A stretch of DNA of 28,540 bases from Novosphingobium sp. (GTDB taxonomy: Bacteria; Pseudomonadota; Alphaproteobacteria; Sphingomonadales; Sphingomonadaceae), in NCBI GenBank assembly GCA_027490345.1, contig JAIXYF010000290.1:1-28540 (forward strand), in the 5' to 3' direction. The notes below the pieces were generated by a model, which searched no databases, was not told the DNA's origin, and saw nothing but the letters and a program-made list of their open reading frames with translations. Shown here in pieces: positions 6,945-14,823 of the stretch. Made by a program: the position numbers and the translations under genes. Numbering within the stretch: the first letter of the stretch is position 1; each line of letters starts with the position of its first letter.

Positions 6945-8600
6945 TCAATTGTTCTGAATGCCCCCAAGTGTGCCCCCGCCTGCTGAGGCTTTGCTTGGTA
7001 TCCCAAAATCGGCGTAGCCGTTCGCGGCCACGCGCGCCAACTCACGCCGGTAACCGCGCACGCCGCCCGAATAGGGCATGAAGACGCGCGGTTTGCCCTC
7101 AATCTCGGCGCCGACATAGTATGACGCCGCCCTCGGGTAGAGGGTTTCCTGCGCCCGTTCGTTGACATGTTCGACCCAGCGCGCTTCGGCGTCTGAGCTG
7201 GCTTCGATCCTTGCTGCGCCCAGTGTCTTTGCATGGACCAGCATCTGGGTCAGCCAATCGACCTGCTGCTCGATCGAGAGGATTACGTTGCTGAGAAGCG
7301 ATGGGCTGCCGGGGCCGACCAGAACAAACATGTTGGGAAACCCAGAGACTCCAAGCCCGAGGTAGGTCGCCGGGCCGGCTGACCATTTGTCCCGGAGGCT
7401 GAGCCCTTCCCGGCCGATGATGTCGGGGCGCAGCAGTGACCCGGTGAACGCATCAAATCCGGTCGCGTAGATTAGGACATCGAGCGGATAGTGTGCATTT
7501 CCGGTGCTGAGGCCGGTCGGGGTCAGGGCCTCGATCGGATCGGCCTTGATATCGACCAGCGCCACATTGTCGCGGTTGAAGGTGGCGAAGTAGTTGCTGT
7601 CGACCGAGGGCCGCTTGGCACCGAAGGGGAAGCCGCGCGGGGTCAGCAGTTCGCGGGTCGACGGATCCTTCACCTGCGCGGCGATTTTGTCGCGGATAAA
7701 CGTTGCAGCCGTCTCGTTCGAGGCCTCGTCCAGCAGGATATCCTTGTAGGCCAGGGCGAAGCCGAAGCCGAGCCGGACCCACGCCGCTTCATAGACCGCC
7801 TGGCGCTCGTCTGCCGAGGCTTCGAGGGCCGACGCGCCATTAGGCACGAAGCCGAGGCCGCTGGGAGAATTGAGCGCGCGGGTGCGGCGGGCGCGATAGT
7901 CCGCCTTTATCGCCGCGTCCTCTTCAGCCGAGATCGGTGCATTGGCGGCTGGAATGCTGAAGTTTGCAGAGCGCTGGAACACGGTGAGATGCGCTGCCTC
8001 GGCGGCTATCAGCGGCGTCATCTGTACGCCGGAGGAGCCTGTGCCGATGATCCCGACCCGCTTGCCCGCCAAATCGACGCCCTCGCGCGGCCAGGCGGCG
8101 CTGTGATAGATCGCGCCCGTGAAGCTTTCCTGCCCTGGCAGAGTGGGCTGCTTGGTCGTTGAAAGCTGGCCAACAGCCATGATCAGAGTGCCCGCATCCC
8201 AAGTGCGGCCATCCTCGGCAGTCACGGACCAGCGATTGCTGGACTCATTGAACTCGGCGCGCGCCATGCGCGTGTTGAACTGGATGGCAGGGCGCAAGTG
8301 GAAGCGATCCGCCACATGGCGGATGTACGAAAGCACTTCGGGTTGAGTCGCGTAGCGCTCGCTCCAGCGCCATTCCTGCTCAAGCTCGGGCGAGAACATG
8401 TAAGAATAGTCGTAGCTTTCGACATCGCATCGCGCGCCGGGATAGCGATTGTGGTGCCAGACCCCGCCCAGATCGTCGCTCGCCTCCAGCACGGTAGCCG
8501 AGAAGCCGGCCTCGCGCATGGAATAGAGCGCGCGGAGCCCGGCGAGGCCTGCGCCGACGATCAGGATGTCAACAGTGGCGTGGGATGGATCATTCGTCAT
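6945..8600 (-). CDS. type I Baeyer-Villiger monooxygenase (BVMO1)
   Basis: This 551-residue FAD/NADPH flavoprotein inserts oxygen next to a ketone carbonyl to give an ester or lactone. The FAD Rossmann motif is GAGLAG (16-21). The BVMO fingerprint FxGxxxHxxxWP is FTGAIYHSAAWP (160-171). The NADPH Rossmann motif is GTGSSG (186-191), and ATGFD lies in the C-terminal half. The active-site approach reads GGVWHHNRYPG, where relatives usually have a tryptophan or tyrosine pair, hinting at a distinct substrate pocket. The start at 8600 is chosen because the upstream in-frame ATG at 8639 lies inside the operator palindrome; SD support for 8600 is only moderate. It is divergent from the crotonase operon and shares its regulatory region. 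The C-terminus carries a short Gly-rich tail. Confidence 0.93.
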   Translation of the reverse strand: MTNDPSHATVDILIVGAGLAGLRALYSMREAGFSATVLEASDDLGGVWHHNRYPGARCDVESYDYSYMFSPELEQEWRWSERYATQPEVLSYIRHVADRFHLRPAIQFNTRMARAEFNESSNRWSVTAEDGRTWDAGTLIMAVGQLSTTKQPTLPGQESFTGAIYHSAAWPREGVDLAGKRVGIIGTGSSGVQMTPLIAAEAAHLTVFQRSANFSIPAANAPISAEEDAAIKADYRARRTRALNSPSGLGFVPNGASALEASADERQAVYEAAWVRLGFGFALAYKDILLDEASNETAATFIRDKIAAQVKDPSTRELLTPRGFPFGAKRPSVDSNYFATFNRDNVALVDIKADPIEALTPTGLSTGNAHYPLDVLIYATGFDAFTGSLLRPDIIGREGLSLRDKWSAGPATYLGLGVSGFPNMFVLVGPGSPSLLSNVILSIEQQVDWLTQMLVHAKTLGAARIEASSDAEARWVEHVNERAQETLYPRAASYYVGAEIEGKPRVFMPYSGGVRGYRRELARVAANGYADFGIPSKASAGGGTLGGIQNN

Positions 8601-8631
8601 GGCGAATCGGATATCCCTTCTGCGATCATGG

Positions 8632-8649
8632 ATCAACACTTATGTTGAT
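8632..8649. promoter_or_regulatory. operator palindrome A (upstream of BVMO1)
   Basis: ATCAACA-CTTA-TGTTGAT has perfect 7-bp arms around a 4-base spacer. Its centre is about 40 bp upstream of the BVMO1 start at 8600. Read toward BVMO1, the proximal half contributes TTGATC, which could serve as a -35 element, so a bound repressor would block RNA polymerase. The same motif occurs at 8703-8720 and 28510-28527. A TetR-family regulator is the likely ligand (inference). Confidence 0.75.
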
Positions 8650-8702
8650 TAAGCTGCTTTCGGTGCATTCAAGGCCTCGGTTTTTCGGCTCGGATGGATA
8701 AA

Positions 8703-8720
8703 ATCAACGTATATGTTGAC
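8703..8720. promoter_or_regulatory. operator palindrome B (upstream of the crotonase operon)
   Basis: ATCAACG-TATA-TGTTGAC is a slightly degenerate copy of the same motif, centred 71 bp from site A and about 70 bp upstream of the crotonase start. Its right half reads TTGACT toward the plus-strand operon, a good -35 match overlapping the operator. Sites A and B in one divergent region would let a single regulator control both directions. Confidence 0.7.
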
Positions 8721-8781
8721 TAAGGTGTTCCTTGGCGATAGCCATCGTGATCAGAAAGCGTGACAACCAAGGATGCTGGCA

Positions 8782-9687
8782 ATGCAGTTTGAAACCCTGA
8801 TCTACGAAAAGGCTGATCGCATCGCGACAGTCACCCTGAACCGCCCGCACACCGGCAACGCGATTTCGGTGCAGCTGCGCGATGAGCTTGATCGGGTGAT
8901 GGACGATCTTGATCATGACGACGAGACGCGTGTCCTCGTGATCAAGGCCAACGGCGCCCATTTCGGCACGGGTTACGATCTCAAGGAATTCTCCTATCTC
9001 TGGGATGCCGACAGCGCGATCAATGAAGTGCAGCGTCGTCCGCATCGCCGTAATCCGGTCTGGTCGCGTCGCGAGTTCCACCTCTCGCGCGAGCGCTGGA
9101 TGCGCCTGTTCCGCCTGCGGCAGTGCACGATCGCCGTGGTCCACGGGCACTGCGTTGCCGGATCGCTGGATCTGATCGGCGTGTGCGACATTGCATTTGC
9201 CGCCGAAGATGCCCTGCTCGGCCAGCCCGAGGCGCGCGCCATGGGCGAGCTACATGTCTTCGCTATGTGGCCGATCCATCTCGGCATGCGCAAGACCAAG
9301 GAATGGCTGTTCACCGGCGACAACATGACCGGCGTGGAAGCGGCCGAAATGGGCTTGGTGAACCGGGCTGTGCCGCGCGAGGAACTGGAAGCCGTGGCGA
9401 TGGCCTATGCCAAGCGCGTATCCAATGTGCCGCTCGATGCGATCTACAGCCACAAGGAAGTGACCAACCGCTGGTTCGAGGCTGCCGGCATGCAGGCCGG
9501 CATGGCTGCGGCCAACGACCTCGATGCGCTCGGCATTGCCGGGCCGGGCATGGAAGAGTTCACCAAGGTGTGGCGCGAGGGCGGGGTCCGCCCGGCCGTG
9601 CGTATGCGCGATGCGCCTTTCGCGCCCTATCGCACGTACCTTGAGGCCTATGAGGCCGAACGAGATCGCGGCCCAGCGGACGCGTGA
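8782..9687 (+). CDS. enoyl-CoA hydratase/isomerase (crotonase) family enzyme
   Basis: This 301-residue crotonase-fold protein is longer than the usual 255-265. Oxyanion-hole segments are HFGTGYDLKEF (60-70) and HGHCVAGSLD (121-130). The QPE motif (148-150) keeps the glutamate equivalent to rat hydratase Glu164, but the other catalytic position (Glu144 in GGCELA) aligns with Asp130 in GSLDLIGVCDI. An arginine/tryptophan-rich insertion occupies about 73-108 and there is a C-terminal extension after about 255. It may therefore be a hydratase with unusual substrate or a C-C hydrolase of the 6-oxocamphor hydrolase type. The start at 8782 has AAGG nine bases upstream; an in-frame ATG at 8773 is possible but lacks a site. 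First gene of the plus-strand operon; its stop overlaps the ligase GTG start. Confidence 0.88.
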   Translation: MQFETLIYEKADRIATVTLNRPHTGNAISVQLRDELDRVMDDLDHDDETRVLVIKANGAHFGTGYDLKEFSYLWDADSAINEVQRRPHRRNPVWSRREFHLSRERWMRLFRLRQCTIAVVHGHCVAGSLDLIGVCDIAFAAEDALLGQPEARAMGELHVFAMWPIHLGMRKTKEWLFTGDNMTGVEAAEMGLVNRAVPREELEAVAMAYAKRVSNVPLDAIYSHKEVTNRWFEAAGMQAGMAAANDLDALGIAGPGMEEFTKVWREGGVRPAVRMRDAPFAPYRTYLEAYEAERDRGPADA

Positions 9688-11402
9688 CGGAAGAGGCTGC
9701 CCTGCGGTCGTCCGCTTTGGACCGACAAGCCGCGCTGGCGACGCGCTTTCCGAAATGGATTGCGCGCTCGCTGGACGGCATGCTGGATTCGGCAGCAGGG
9801 GAGTTTCCTGACCGGCCGTATGTCATCACGGACGAACGGTCCTGGACCTATCGTGAGCTGGCGGACTGGTCACTGCGGCTGGCTGCCGGTCTGATTTCGG
9901 CGGGGGTACGGCCAGGTGACCATGTGGCGCTGCTCATGGCCAACTACCCTGAGTTCGTTGCGCTCAAGTACGCCATTTCGCGGGTCGGGGCAGTGGCCGT
10001 GCCCCTCAATATCCTGAACCGGCAGGCGGAGTTGGGCTATGTTCTGGCCCAATCCGATGCGGTCATGCTCGTGACCATGGACTGCTTTCGGGGCCTCGAT
10101 ACCCTGGCAATGCTAGATCAGCTCATGCCTGGCTGGGAGCAGCACGGTGGCGGGCAGGCCTTTCCGAAGTTGCGGACGGTCGTCGTATTTCCCACGGGTT
10201 CGGAGCCAGCCCGGGCCCAGGCCACACCCTTCGCCGCGCTGGAGCATCGCGCGCCCGAGGGGCTGGCCTTCCCTTCCTCGGCCCCGGATGCCGTCGCCGA
10301 TATCATCTATACCTCTGGTACCACCGGTGCGCCCAAGGGCGTGATGCTGAGCCACGATCAGGTGTTGCGCACTGCCTTCACCAGTGCCTTGGCGCGAGCA
10401 TTCGAGGAAGCGCGGCGGATCGTGTTCGCGCTACCGATGTACCACGTCTACGGCTACGGCGAGGGCATGCTGCCGGTGCTCTTCGTCGGCGGTGCAATCG
10501 TTCCGCGGTTGCGGTTCGAGGCGGCGGATCTGCTTCAGGCCATCGCGATGCACCGCGTCATCGACGCCCTGCTGGTGCCGACCATGACGCTGGCCGTGAT
10601 CGAGGCGGCGCGAGATGCTGCTTGGGATCTCTCCTCGCTAACCTCAGTCCTTTCCTCCGGCACCCGTGCTCCTGAGCGCATTTGGCGTGAGATCGGCAGC
10701 GTGTTGGGCGTGGCCGAGATCACGACCGGCTACGGCATGACCGAGGTCACCGCATCCTCCACCGTCACCTGCCCCGATGACCCGTTCGAGCGGCTGCTCG
10801 AGACCAACGGCCGGCTGCGCGATGCGGGGGTCGCCGGCGATCCGGCGCTTGGCGGCCAACTGGTCGCTTACAGGGTGGTCGATCCGGACAGCGAGGCGGT
10901 CCTGCCTGTCGGTGCGGTAGGTGAGTTGCGCGCGAAGGGACCTGGCGTGACGCGCGGGTACTATAACAAGCCGGCTGAGACAGCGGCTGCGTTCGATGCC
11001 GAGGGCTGGTTTCGCACCGGCGATCTGGGGCGGATCGACGGCGAGGGTTATCTCACGCTGGCCGGGCGCCTCAAAGAATCCTACCGCTGCGGGGGGGAGC
11101 AGGTGCTGCCTAGTGAAGTGGAGGACGTACTGACTTCGCATCCCGATGTGATGCAGGCGCATGTCGTGCCCTTGGCCGATGAACGCATGGGTGAAGTTGG
11201 CGTGGCGCTGGTTGTGCCATGTGATGGTGCAGAGATTACGAGCGAGGCGCTGCTGGCTCTCGTTCGCGAACGCCTCGCGCGCTTCAAGGTACCGCGTCAC
11301 CTGTTTTTTGTGAAGGCAACGGACATTCCCACAACCGCATCGGGCCGCGCCCGCAAGTTCATGTTGGCGGAAGCCGTCGCTCGCATGGTGGAGGCGGCAT
11401 GA
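9684..11402 (+). CDS. AMP-forming acyl-CoA ligase 1
   Basis: This protein of about 572 residues belongs to the ANL superfamily and activates a carboxylic acid to the acyl-CoA through an acyl-adenylate. Motifs in order: P-loop YTSGTTGAPKGV (about 209-220), YGMTE (about 351-355), RTGDLG (about 445-450), GRLKESYRCGGEQVLPSEVE hinge region (about 462-481), and the C-terminal A10 region TTASGRARKF. In A10 the lysine normally following Gly is arginine, an unusual change at the adenylation lysine. The GTG start overlaps the crotonase stop (GTGA) and its stop overlaps the SDR start (ATGA). The substrate is likely a medium-chain, alicyclic or terpenoid acid produced by the pathway (inference). Confidence 0.9.
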   Translation: MTEEAALRSSALDRQAALATRFPKWIARSLDGMLDSAAGEFPDRPYVITDERSWTYRELADWSLRLAAGLISAGVRPGDHVALLMANYPEFVALKYAISRVGAVAVPLNILNRQAELGYVLAQSDAVMLVTMDCFRGLDTLAMLDQLMPGWEQHGGGQAFPKLRTVVVFPTGSEPARAQATPFAALEHRAPEGLAFPSSAPDAVADIIYTSGTTGAPKGVMLSHDQVLRTAFTSALARAFEEARRIVFALPMYHVYGYGEGMLPVLFVGGAIVPRLRFEAADLLQAIAMHRVIDALLVPTMTLAVIEAARDAAWDLSSLTSVLSSGTRAPERIWREIGSVLGVAEITTGYGMTEVTASSTVTCPDDPFERLLETNGRLRDAGVAGDPALGGQLVAYRVVDPDSEAVLPVGAVGELRAKGPGVTRGYYNKPAETAAAFDAEGWFRTGDLGRIDGEGYLTLAGRLKESYRCGGEQVLPSEVEDVLTSHPDVMQAHVVPLADERMGEVGVALVVPCDGAEITSEALLALVRERLARFKVPRHLFFVKATDIPTTASGRARKFMLAEAVARMVEAA

Positions 11403-12169
11403 GCGAGGCAGGCACTAGCACAACGCGGGTCGCAATTGTCACCGGGGCCGCGCGCGGCATTGGCGCGAGCATTGCGCTCCGCCTTGCCGCAGATGGCCAT
11501 GACATTGCCGTGATCGATCTCGATGCGTTGGCCTGCAGCGAAACCGTGCGCGGGATCGAGGCACTCGGGCGACGGGCCCTTGCGGTCGGCGCGGACGTCG
11601 CGGACGAAACCGCTGTTGAGCAGGCAGTGGCTGATGTGACCGCTGCGCTCGGGCCGCCCACGATTGTGGTCAACAACGCAGGCATTCTGCGTGACCGCAC
11701 GATCGGCAAGATGTCGCTGGCGGATTGGGACCTCGTGATCAACGTCAACTTGCGCGGCGCCTTCCTGATGAGCCGCGCGGTGCAAGCGCACATGCGCGCT
11801 GCGGGCTGGGGCCGGATCGTCAACCTTTCCAGCACGGCCGCGCTTGGGAATCTCGGCGAGGCCAACTATGCCGCAGCCAAGGCCGGTGTGCAGGGACTGA
11901 CCAAGACCTTGGCCATCGAACTGGGTCGCTATGGGATCACGGCAAACGCGGTTGCTCCGGGCTTTGTCGAGACCGCCATGACGGCGGAAGTGGCCGCGCG
12001 GGTCGGCATGACGTTCGAGGACATGAAGCAACAGGCGATTGCCGGAACGGTGGTTGGCAGGGTCGGCCAGCCCGAGGATATTGCCCATGCGGTTTCATTC
12101 TTCGTCGATGAACGGTCAGGCTATGTAACCGGGCAAGTGCTATATGTTGCCGGAGGGCCACGCGGATGA
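11399..12169 (+). CDS. short-chain dehydrogenase/reductase 1 (FabG-like)
   Basis: This 256-residue classical SDR is an NAD(P)-dependent alcohol/ketone oxidoreductase. The cofactor motif TGAARGIG is at 15-22 and NNAG at 92-95. The catalytic tetrad is Asn115, Ser144/145 (NLSS), Tyr157 and Lys161 (YAAAK). The PG-motif APGFVETAM follows, and the C-terminus YVTGQVLYVAGG is typical of 3-oxoacyl-ACP/CoA reductases. It overlaps the ligase stop by ATGA. In this operon it most plausibly oxidises a 3-hydroxyacyl-CoA or a ring alcohol. A 46-bp gap with no clear promoter separates it from the TetR gene. Confidence 0.9.
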   Translation: MSEAGTSTTRVAIVTGAARGIGASIALRLAADGHDIAVIDLDALACSETVRGIEALGRRALAVGADVADETAVEQAVADVTAALGPPTIVVNNAGILRDRTIGKMSLADWDLVINVNLRGAFLMSRAVQAHMRAAGWGRIVNLSSTAALGNLGEANYAAAKAGVQGLTKTLAIELGRYGITANAVAPGFVETAMTAEVAARVGMTFEDMKQQAIAGTVVGRVGQPEDIAHAVSFFVDERSGYVTGQVLYVAGGPRG

Positions 12170-12215
12170 GTCCTGCAACTGGAAATGGCGCGCATGATCG
12201 CGTAATTGGCGGCGC

Positions 12216-12896
12216 ATGATGAAACACGGCAAGCCAATGATGGCACCCTCCGAAAGCGGTATCGGCAAACGGCGCACTGCGGCGCGCGAGGATTCCAGCG
12301 TTTCGCACCAGCAACGCCGCAAGGAAATTGGCGAAGCGGCGATCCGGGTGTTCAACCGGATGGGATTCCAGCGGGCGAGCATGACTGCTGTCGCGGCCGA
12401 ATTGAATATCGATCGGGCGTCACTCTACTACTATATCTCGTCGAAGGAGGAGCTCTTCGACGAGATCGTGCGTACCGTGGTGGAGCGCAACGTGGCACTG
12501 GCGCAGAAGATTCAGGCCAGCGACATGCGTCCGCGGCGCAAGCTCAGCGACCTGATCATCGCGCTGATGTCGTCTTACGGCGAACACTACCCGCTGATGT
12601 ATATCTACATTCGCGAAAACCTCAGCAATGTCAGTGACAAGCGGTCTGAATGGTCGCGCTACATGCGCGATCTCAATAGCCAGATGTCCGAGGCGGTGAT
12701 CGCGATCATCGAGCAGGGCTATGCCGACAAGTCCTTCCGCAACGTTGGTTCATCCAAGGTCGTGGCCTATGGCGTGCTCGGCATTGTCGGGTGGACGCAC
12801 CGCTGGTTCAGGCCGGCGGAAAGCGACGTCAGCGCCGAGGAAATCGGCAAGATCTACGCTGAGATGGTGCTGGCCGGGCTGGAATCGCCCTATTGA
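12216..12896 (+). CDS. TetR-family regulator 1
   Basis: This 226-residue protein has an N-terminal TetR helix-turn-helix. AAIRVFNRMGFQRASMTAVAAELNIDR and LYYYISSKEELFDEI cover about residues 41-84, followed by an all-helical ligand domain. A polar 30-residue stretch precedes the HTH, so the true start may be one of the internal ATGs (12219, 12237, 12240); none has a strong ribosome binding site. It sits inside the catabolic operon between two SDR genes and its stop overlaps the next start (TTGA). It is a good candidate to bind the TCAACA-N4-TGTTGA operators, giving negative feedback released by a pathway acyl-CoA or ketone (inference). Confidence 0.9.
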   Translation: MMKHGKPMMAPSESGIGKRRTAAREDSSVSHQQRRKEIGEAAIRVFNRMGFQRASMTAVAAELNIDRASLYYYISSKEELFDEIVRTVVERNVALAQKIQASDMRPRRKLSDLIIALMSSYGEHYPLMYIYIRENLSNVSDKRSEWSRYMRDLNSQMSEAVIAIIEQGYADKSFRNVGSSKVVAYGVLGIVGWTHRWFRPAESDVSAEEIGKIYAEMVLAGLESPY

Positions 12897-13639
12897 GCGG
12901 CCCTGGCACCCTGCATGGCAAGACCGCGATCATCACCGGTGCCGGGCAGGGGATCGGCAGGGCCAGTGCCGAACGCTTTGCGCGCGAAGGTGCGCGCGTG
13001 CTGGCGGTGGATATCAACGCGGATGCGTTGGCTTCGCTTGAGAGTGCCTGCGGATGCGAGCCTTTCGCCATCGATCTGACTGATGCCGCCGGGGTCGGAG
13101 CGTTTGCACGGACGGCGGGTACAGTGGACGTTGCGTTCTTATGCGCAGGCACGGTGCCCTACGGCACGGTGCTTGATTGCAGTGATGAGGACTGGGACGG
13201 GGCGTTTGCTCTCAATGTCACGGCCATGTTCCGGATGATCCGCGCCTTGCTGCCAGGGATGATCGCGCGAGGAGGCGGTTCGATCATCACCATGTCGTCG
13301 GTTGCCAGTTCGGTTCGCGGTGTACCCGACCGTTTTGCCTATGGCGCAACCAAGGCGGCGATCATCGGCATGACCAAGGCGCTCGCGGCAGACCACGCGG
13401 CGCAAGGCATCCGCGCCAATGCGATCTGTCCGGGCACGATCGAGACGCCTGCGCTGGAGGCGCGGATGCAGGCAAGTGGAGACTATGCCCAGACCCGCGC
13501 TGCCTTCGCCGCGCGGCAACCGCTCGGCCGATTTGGGCAGGCAGACGAGATTGCCAGCCTCGCGCTCTATCTGGCTAGCGATGCTGCCCGTTTCACCACC
13601 GGCCAGTGCCATATAATCGACGGTGGATGGTCGAACTGA
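12893..13639 (+). CDS. short-chain dehydrogenase/reductase 2
   Basis: This 248-residue SDR has TGAGQGIG (15-22), the catalytic Ser136 (MSSVASS), Tyr150 and Lys154 (YGATK), and the PG-motif ICPGTIETP. The usual NNAG is replaced by FLCAG, and MSSVASSVRGVPDRFAYGATKAA is characteristic of the branch that includes 2-keto-3-deoxy-L-fuconate dehydrogenase and human DHRS6/BDH2, which oxidise hydroxy acids. A hydroxy-acid dehydrogenase role is therefore plausible. The TTG start overlaps the TetR stop by four bases (TTGA); no better ATG exists in frame nearby. The gene is followed by 86 bp before the CoA-transferase gene, the largest gap inside this operon. Confidence 0.87.
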   Translation: MSGPGTLHGKTAIITGAGQGIGRASAERFAREGARVLAVDINADALASLESACGCEPFAIDLTDAAGVGAFARTAGTVDVAFLCAGTVPYGTVLDCSDEDWDGAFALNVTAMFRMIRALLPGMIARGGGSIITMSSVASSVRGVPDRFAYGATKAAIIGMTKALAADHAAQGIRANAICPGTIETPALEARMQASGDYAQTRAAFAARQPLGRFGQADEIASLALYLASDAARFTTGQCHIIDGGWSN

Positions 13640-13651
13640 TGGCAATCGCGC

Positions 13652-13722
13652 TTGCAAAATACCCGTTGGTATGGTTTCTATCCAGCAAGAATGTTTAAAA
13701 AGAAGCGGGGGCTGATCCCGCT
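13652..13722 (+). promoter_or_regulatory. possible internal promoter/attenuator region before the CaiB/BaiF gene
   Basis: The 86-bp gap holds three signals. ATACC-CGTT-GGTAT (13659-13672) is a perfect short dyad. A TTGCAA / TTTCTA pair spaced by 17 bases could be a weak promoter. AGCGGG-GGCTGAT-CCCGCT (13704-13722) is a 6-bp hairpin immediately before the GTG start at 13726. A 12-codon ORF (13691-13729, MFKKKRGLIPLG) runs through the hairpin and its TGA overlaps the GTG start, so a coupled leader peptide is possible. All functional readings are inference. Confidence 0.3.
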
Positions 13723-13725
13723 GGG

Positions 13726-14823
13726 GTGAGCGCTTTGGGCGATGTCGGTTCCTTCCTGTCGGGCGTGAAAGTTCTCGACCTCTCGCAGTACATTTCGGGG
13801 CCGGTCGCGAGCCAGATTCTGGCCGACATGGGCGCCGAGGTGATAAAGATCGAGCCCCCCGCCGGAGATGGGATGCGCGATCTGGGGCCGCGGGACGCGG
13901 ATGGAGAGCCGGTGTTCTACGCCAGCCTGAATGCGGGTAAATCGCTGCGACGGCTCGATCTCAAATCCGCCGACGGGCGCAGTGCGATGGAAGGCCTGCT
14001 GGCCGATGCCGATGTGCTGATCGAGGGCTTCCGGCCCGGCGTCATGGCGCGGCTCGGGTTTGATTACGCGGCGCTGGCTTTGCACAATCCGGCGCTAATC
14101 TACTGCTCCATCAGCGGCTACGGAACGAGCGGACCGCTGGCCAACGCTGCTGGCCATGATGGCAATTATCTGGCGGAAAGCGGCATTCTGGACCGCAACG
14201 GCCACGATGCCCCGTTGTTCTTCGACCCGCCGATCGCGGACATGGCGGGCGCGCTTTATGCGGCGATTGCCATTCTCGGCGCGCTCAATTCCCGGCAGCG
14301 GACGGGCGAGGGGGCGCATATCGAGCTTGGCCTTGCCGATACCCTGATGCCGTTGCAAGCGATGCAGGTAGCCGAATGGGGCGCGAACGGCACCGTGCCG
14401 AAACGTGGCTCGACGTATCTCAACGGGGCTGCGGCTTACTATAACATCTACCGGACTGCCGACGGACGGCATGTCATGCTGGGGCCGGTCGAACCTAGGT
14501 TCTGGCAGAACTTCTGCGCGGCGGCGGAACGGCCCGACTGGGTAGAGCGGCAGAACGACTCGTTGCCCCAAACAGGTCTGATCGCAGAAATAACCGCGTT
14601 CTTTGCTGGGCGAAACTTGGCTGAGATTGAGGCGCAGTTCGCCGATGCAGATTGCTGCCTCTCACCCGTGCTCAACCTGGGCGAAGCGCTCTCTTCCGAG
14701 CAGGTGCGCGCACGCGGCCTTGTCCAGTGTGCCGATGGAACTTTGCAGACCCTGTTTCCCGCTACCTTCAATGGCCAGCGCCCCGCGCTGCGCGCGCCGC
14801 TATGCGTGGAACCGGGCGTATGA
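13726..14823 (+). CDS. CaiB/BaiF family CoA-transferase or alpha-methylacyl-CoA racemase-like enzyme
   Basis: This 365-residue protein of the class III CoA-transferase fold contains VKVLDLSQYISGP near the N-terminus, the ADMGAEVIKIEPP motif (33-45) and GFRPG (101-105). The GHDGNYLAESG segment (143-153) with His144, and Asp172 in ADMAG, resemble the His/Asp catalytic pair of alpha-methylacyl-CoA racemase more than formyl-CoA transferase. It may epimerise a branched acyl-CoA or transfer CoA between acids. The GTG start is preceded by a GC hairpin that could limit initiation; the stop overlaps the BVMO2 start (ATGA). Racemase versus transferase cannot be decided from the sequence alone. Confidence 0.87.
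   Translation: MSALGDVGSFLSGVKVLDLSQYISGPVASQILADMGAEVIKIEPPAGDGMRDLGPRDADGEPVFYASLNAGKSLRRLDLKSADGRSAMEGLLADADVLIEGFRPGVMARLGFDYAALALHNPALIYCSISGYGTSGPLANAAGHDGNYLAESGILDRNGHDAPLFFDPPIADMAGALYAAIAILGALNSRQRTGEGAHIELGLADTLMPLQAMQVAEWGANGTVPKRGSTYLNGAAAYYNIYRTADGRHVMLGPVEPRFWQNFCAAAERPDWVERQNDSLPQTGLIAEITAFFAGRNLAEIEAQFADADCCLSPVLNLGEALSSEQVRARGLVQCADGTLQTLFPATFNGQRPALRAPLCVEPGV

Noticed and set aside
7491..8162. 223-codon plus-strand frame opposite BVMO1
   Set aside because: Antisense shadow with Arg/Gly/Ala-rich composition and no start context.
8601..8639. Upstream ATG at 8639 as start of BVMO1
   Set aside because: It lies inside operator palindrome A and adds a charged tail unlike family N-termini; the ATG at 8600 is preferred.
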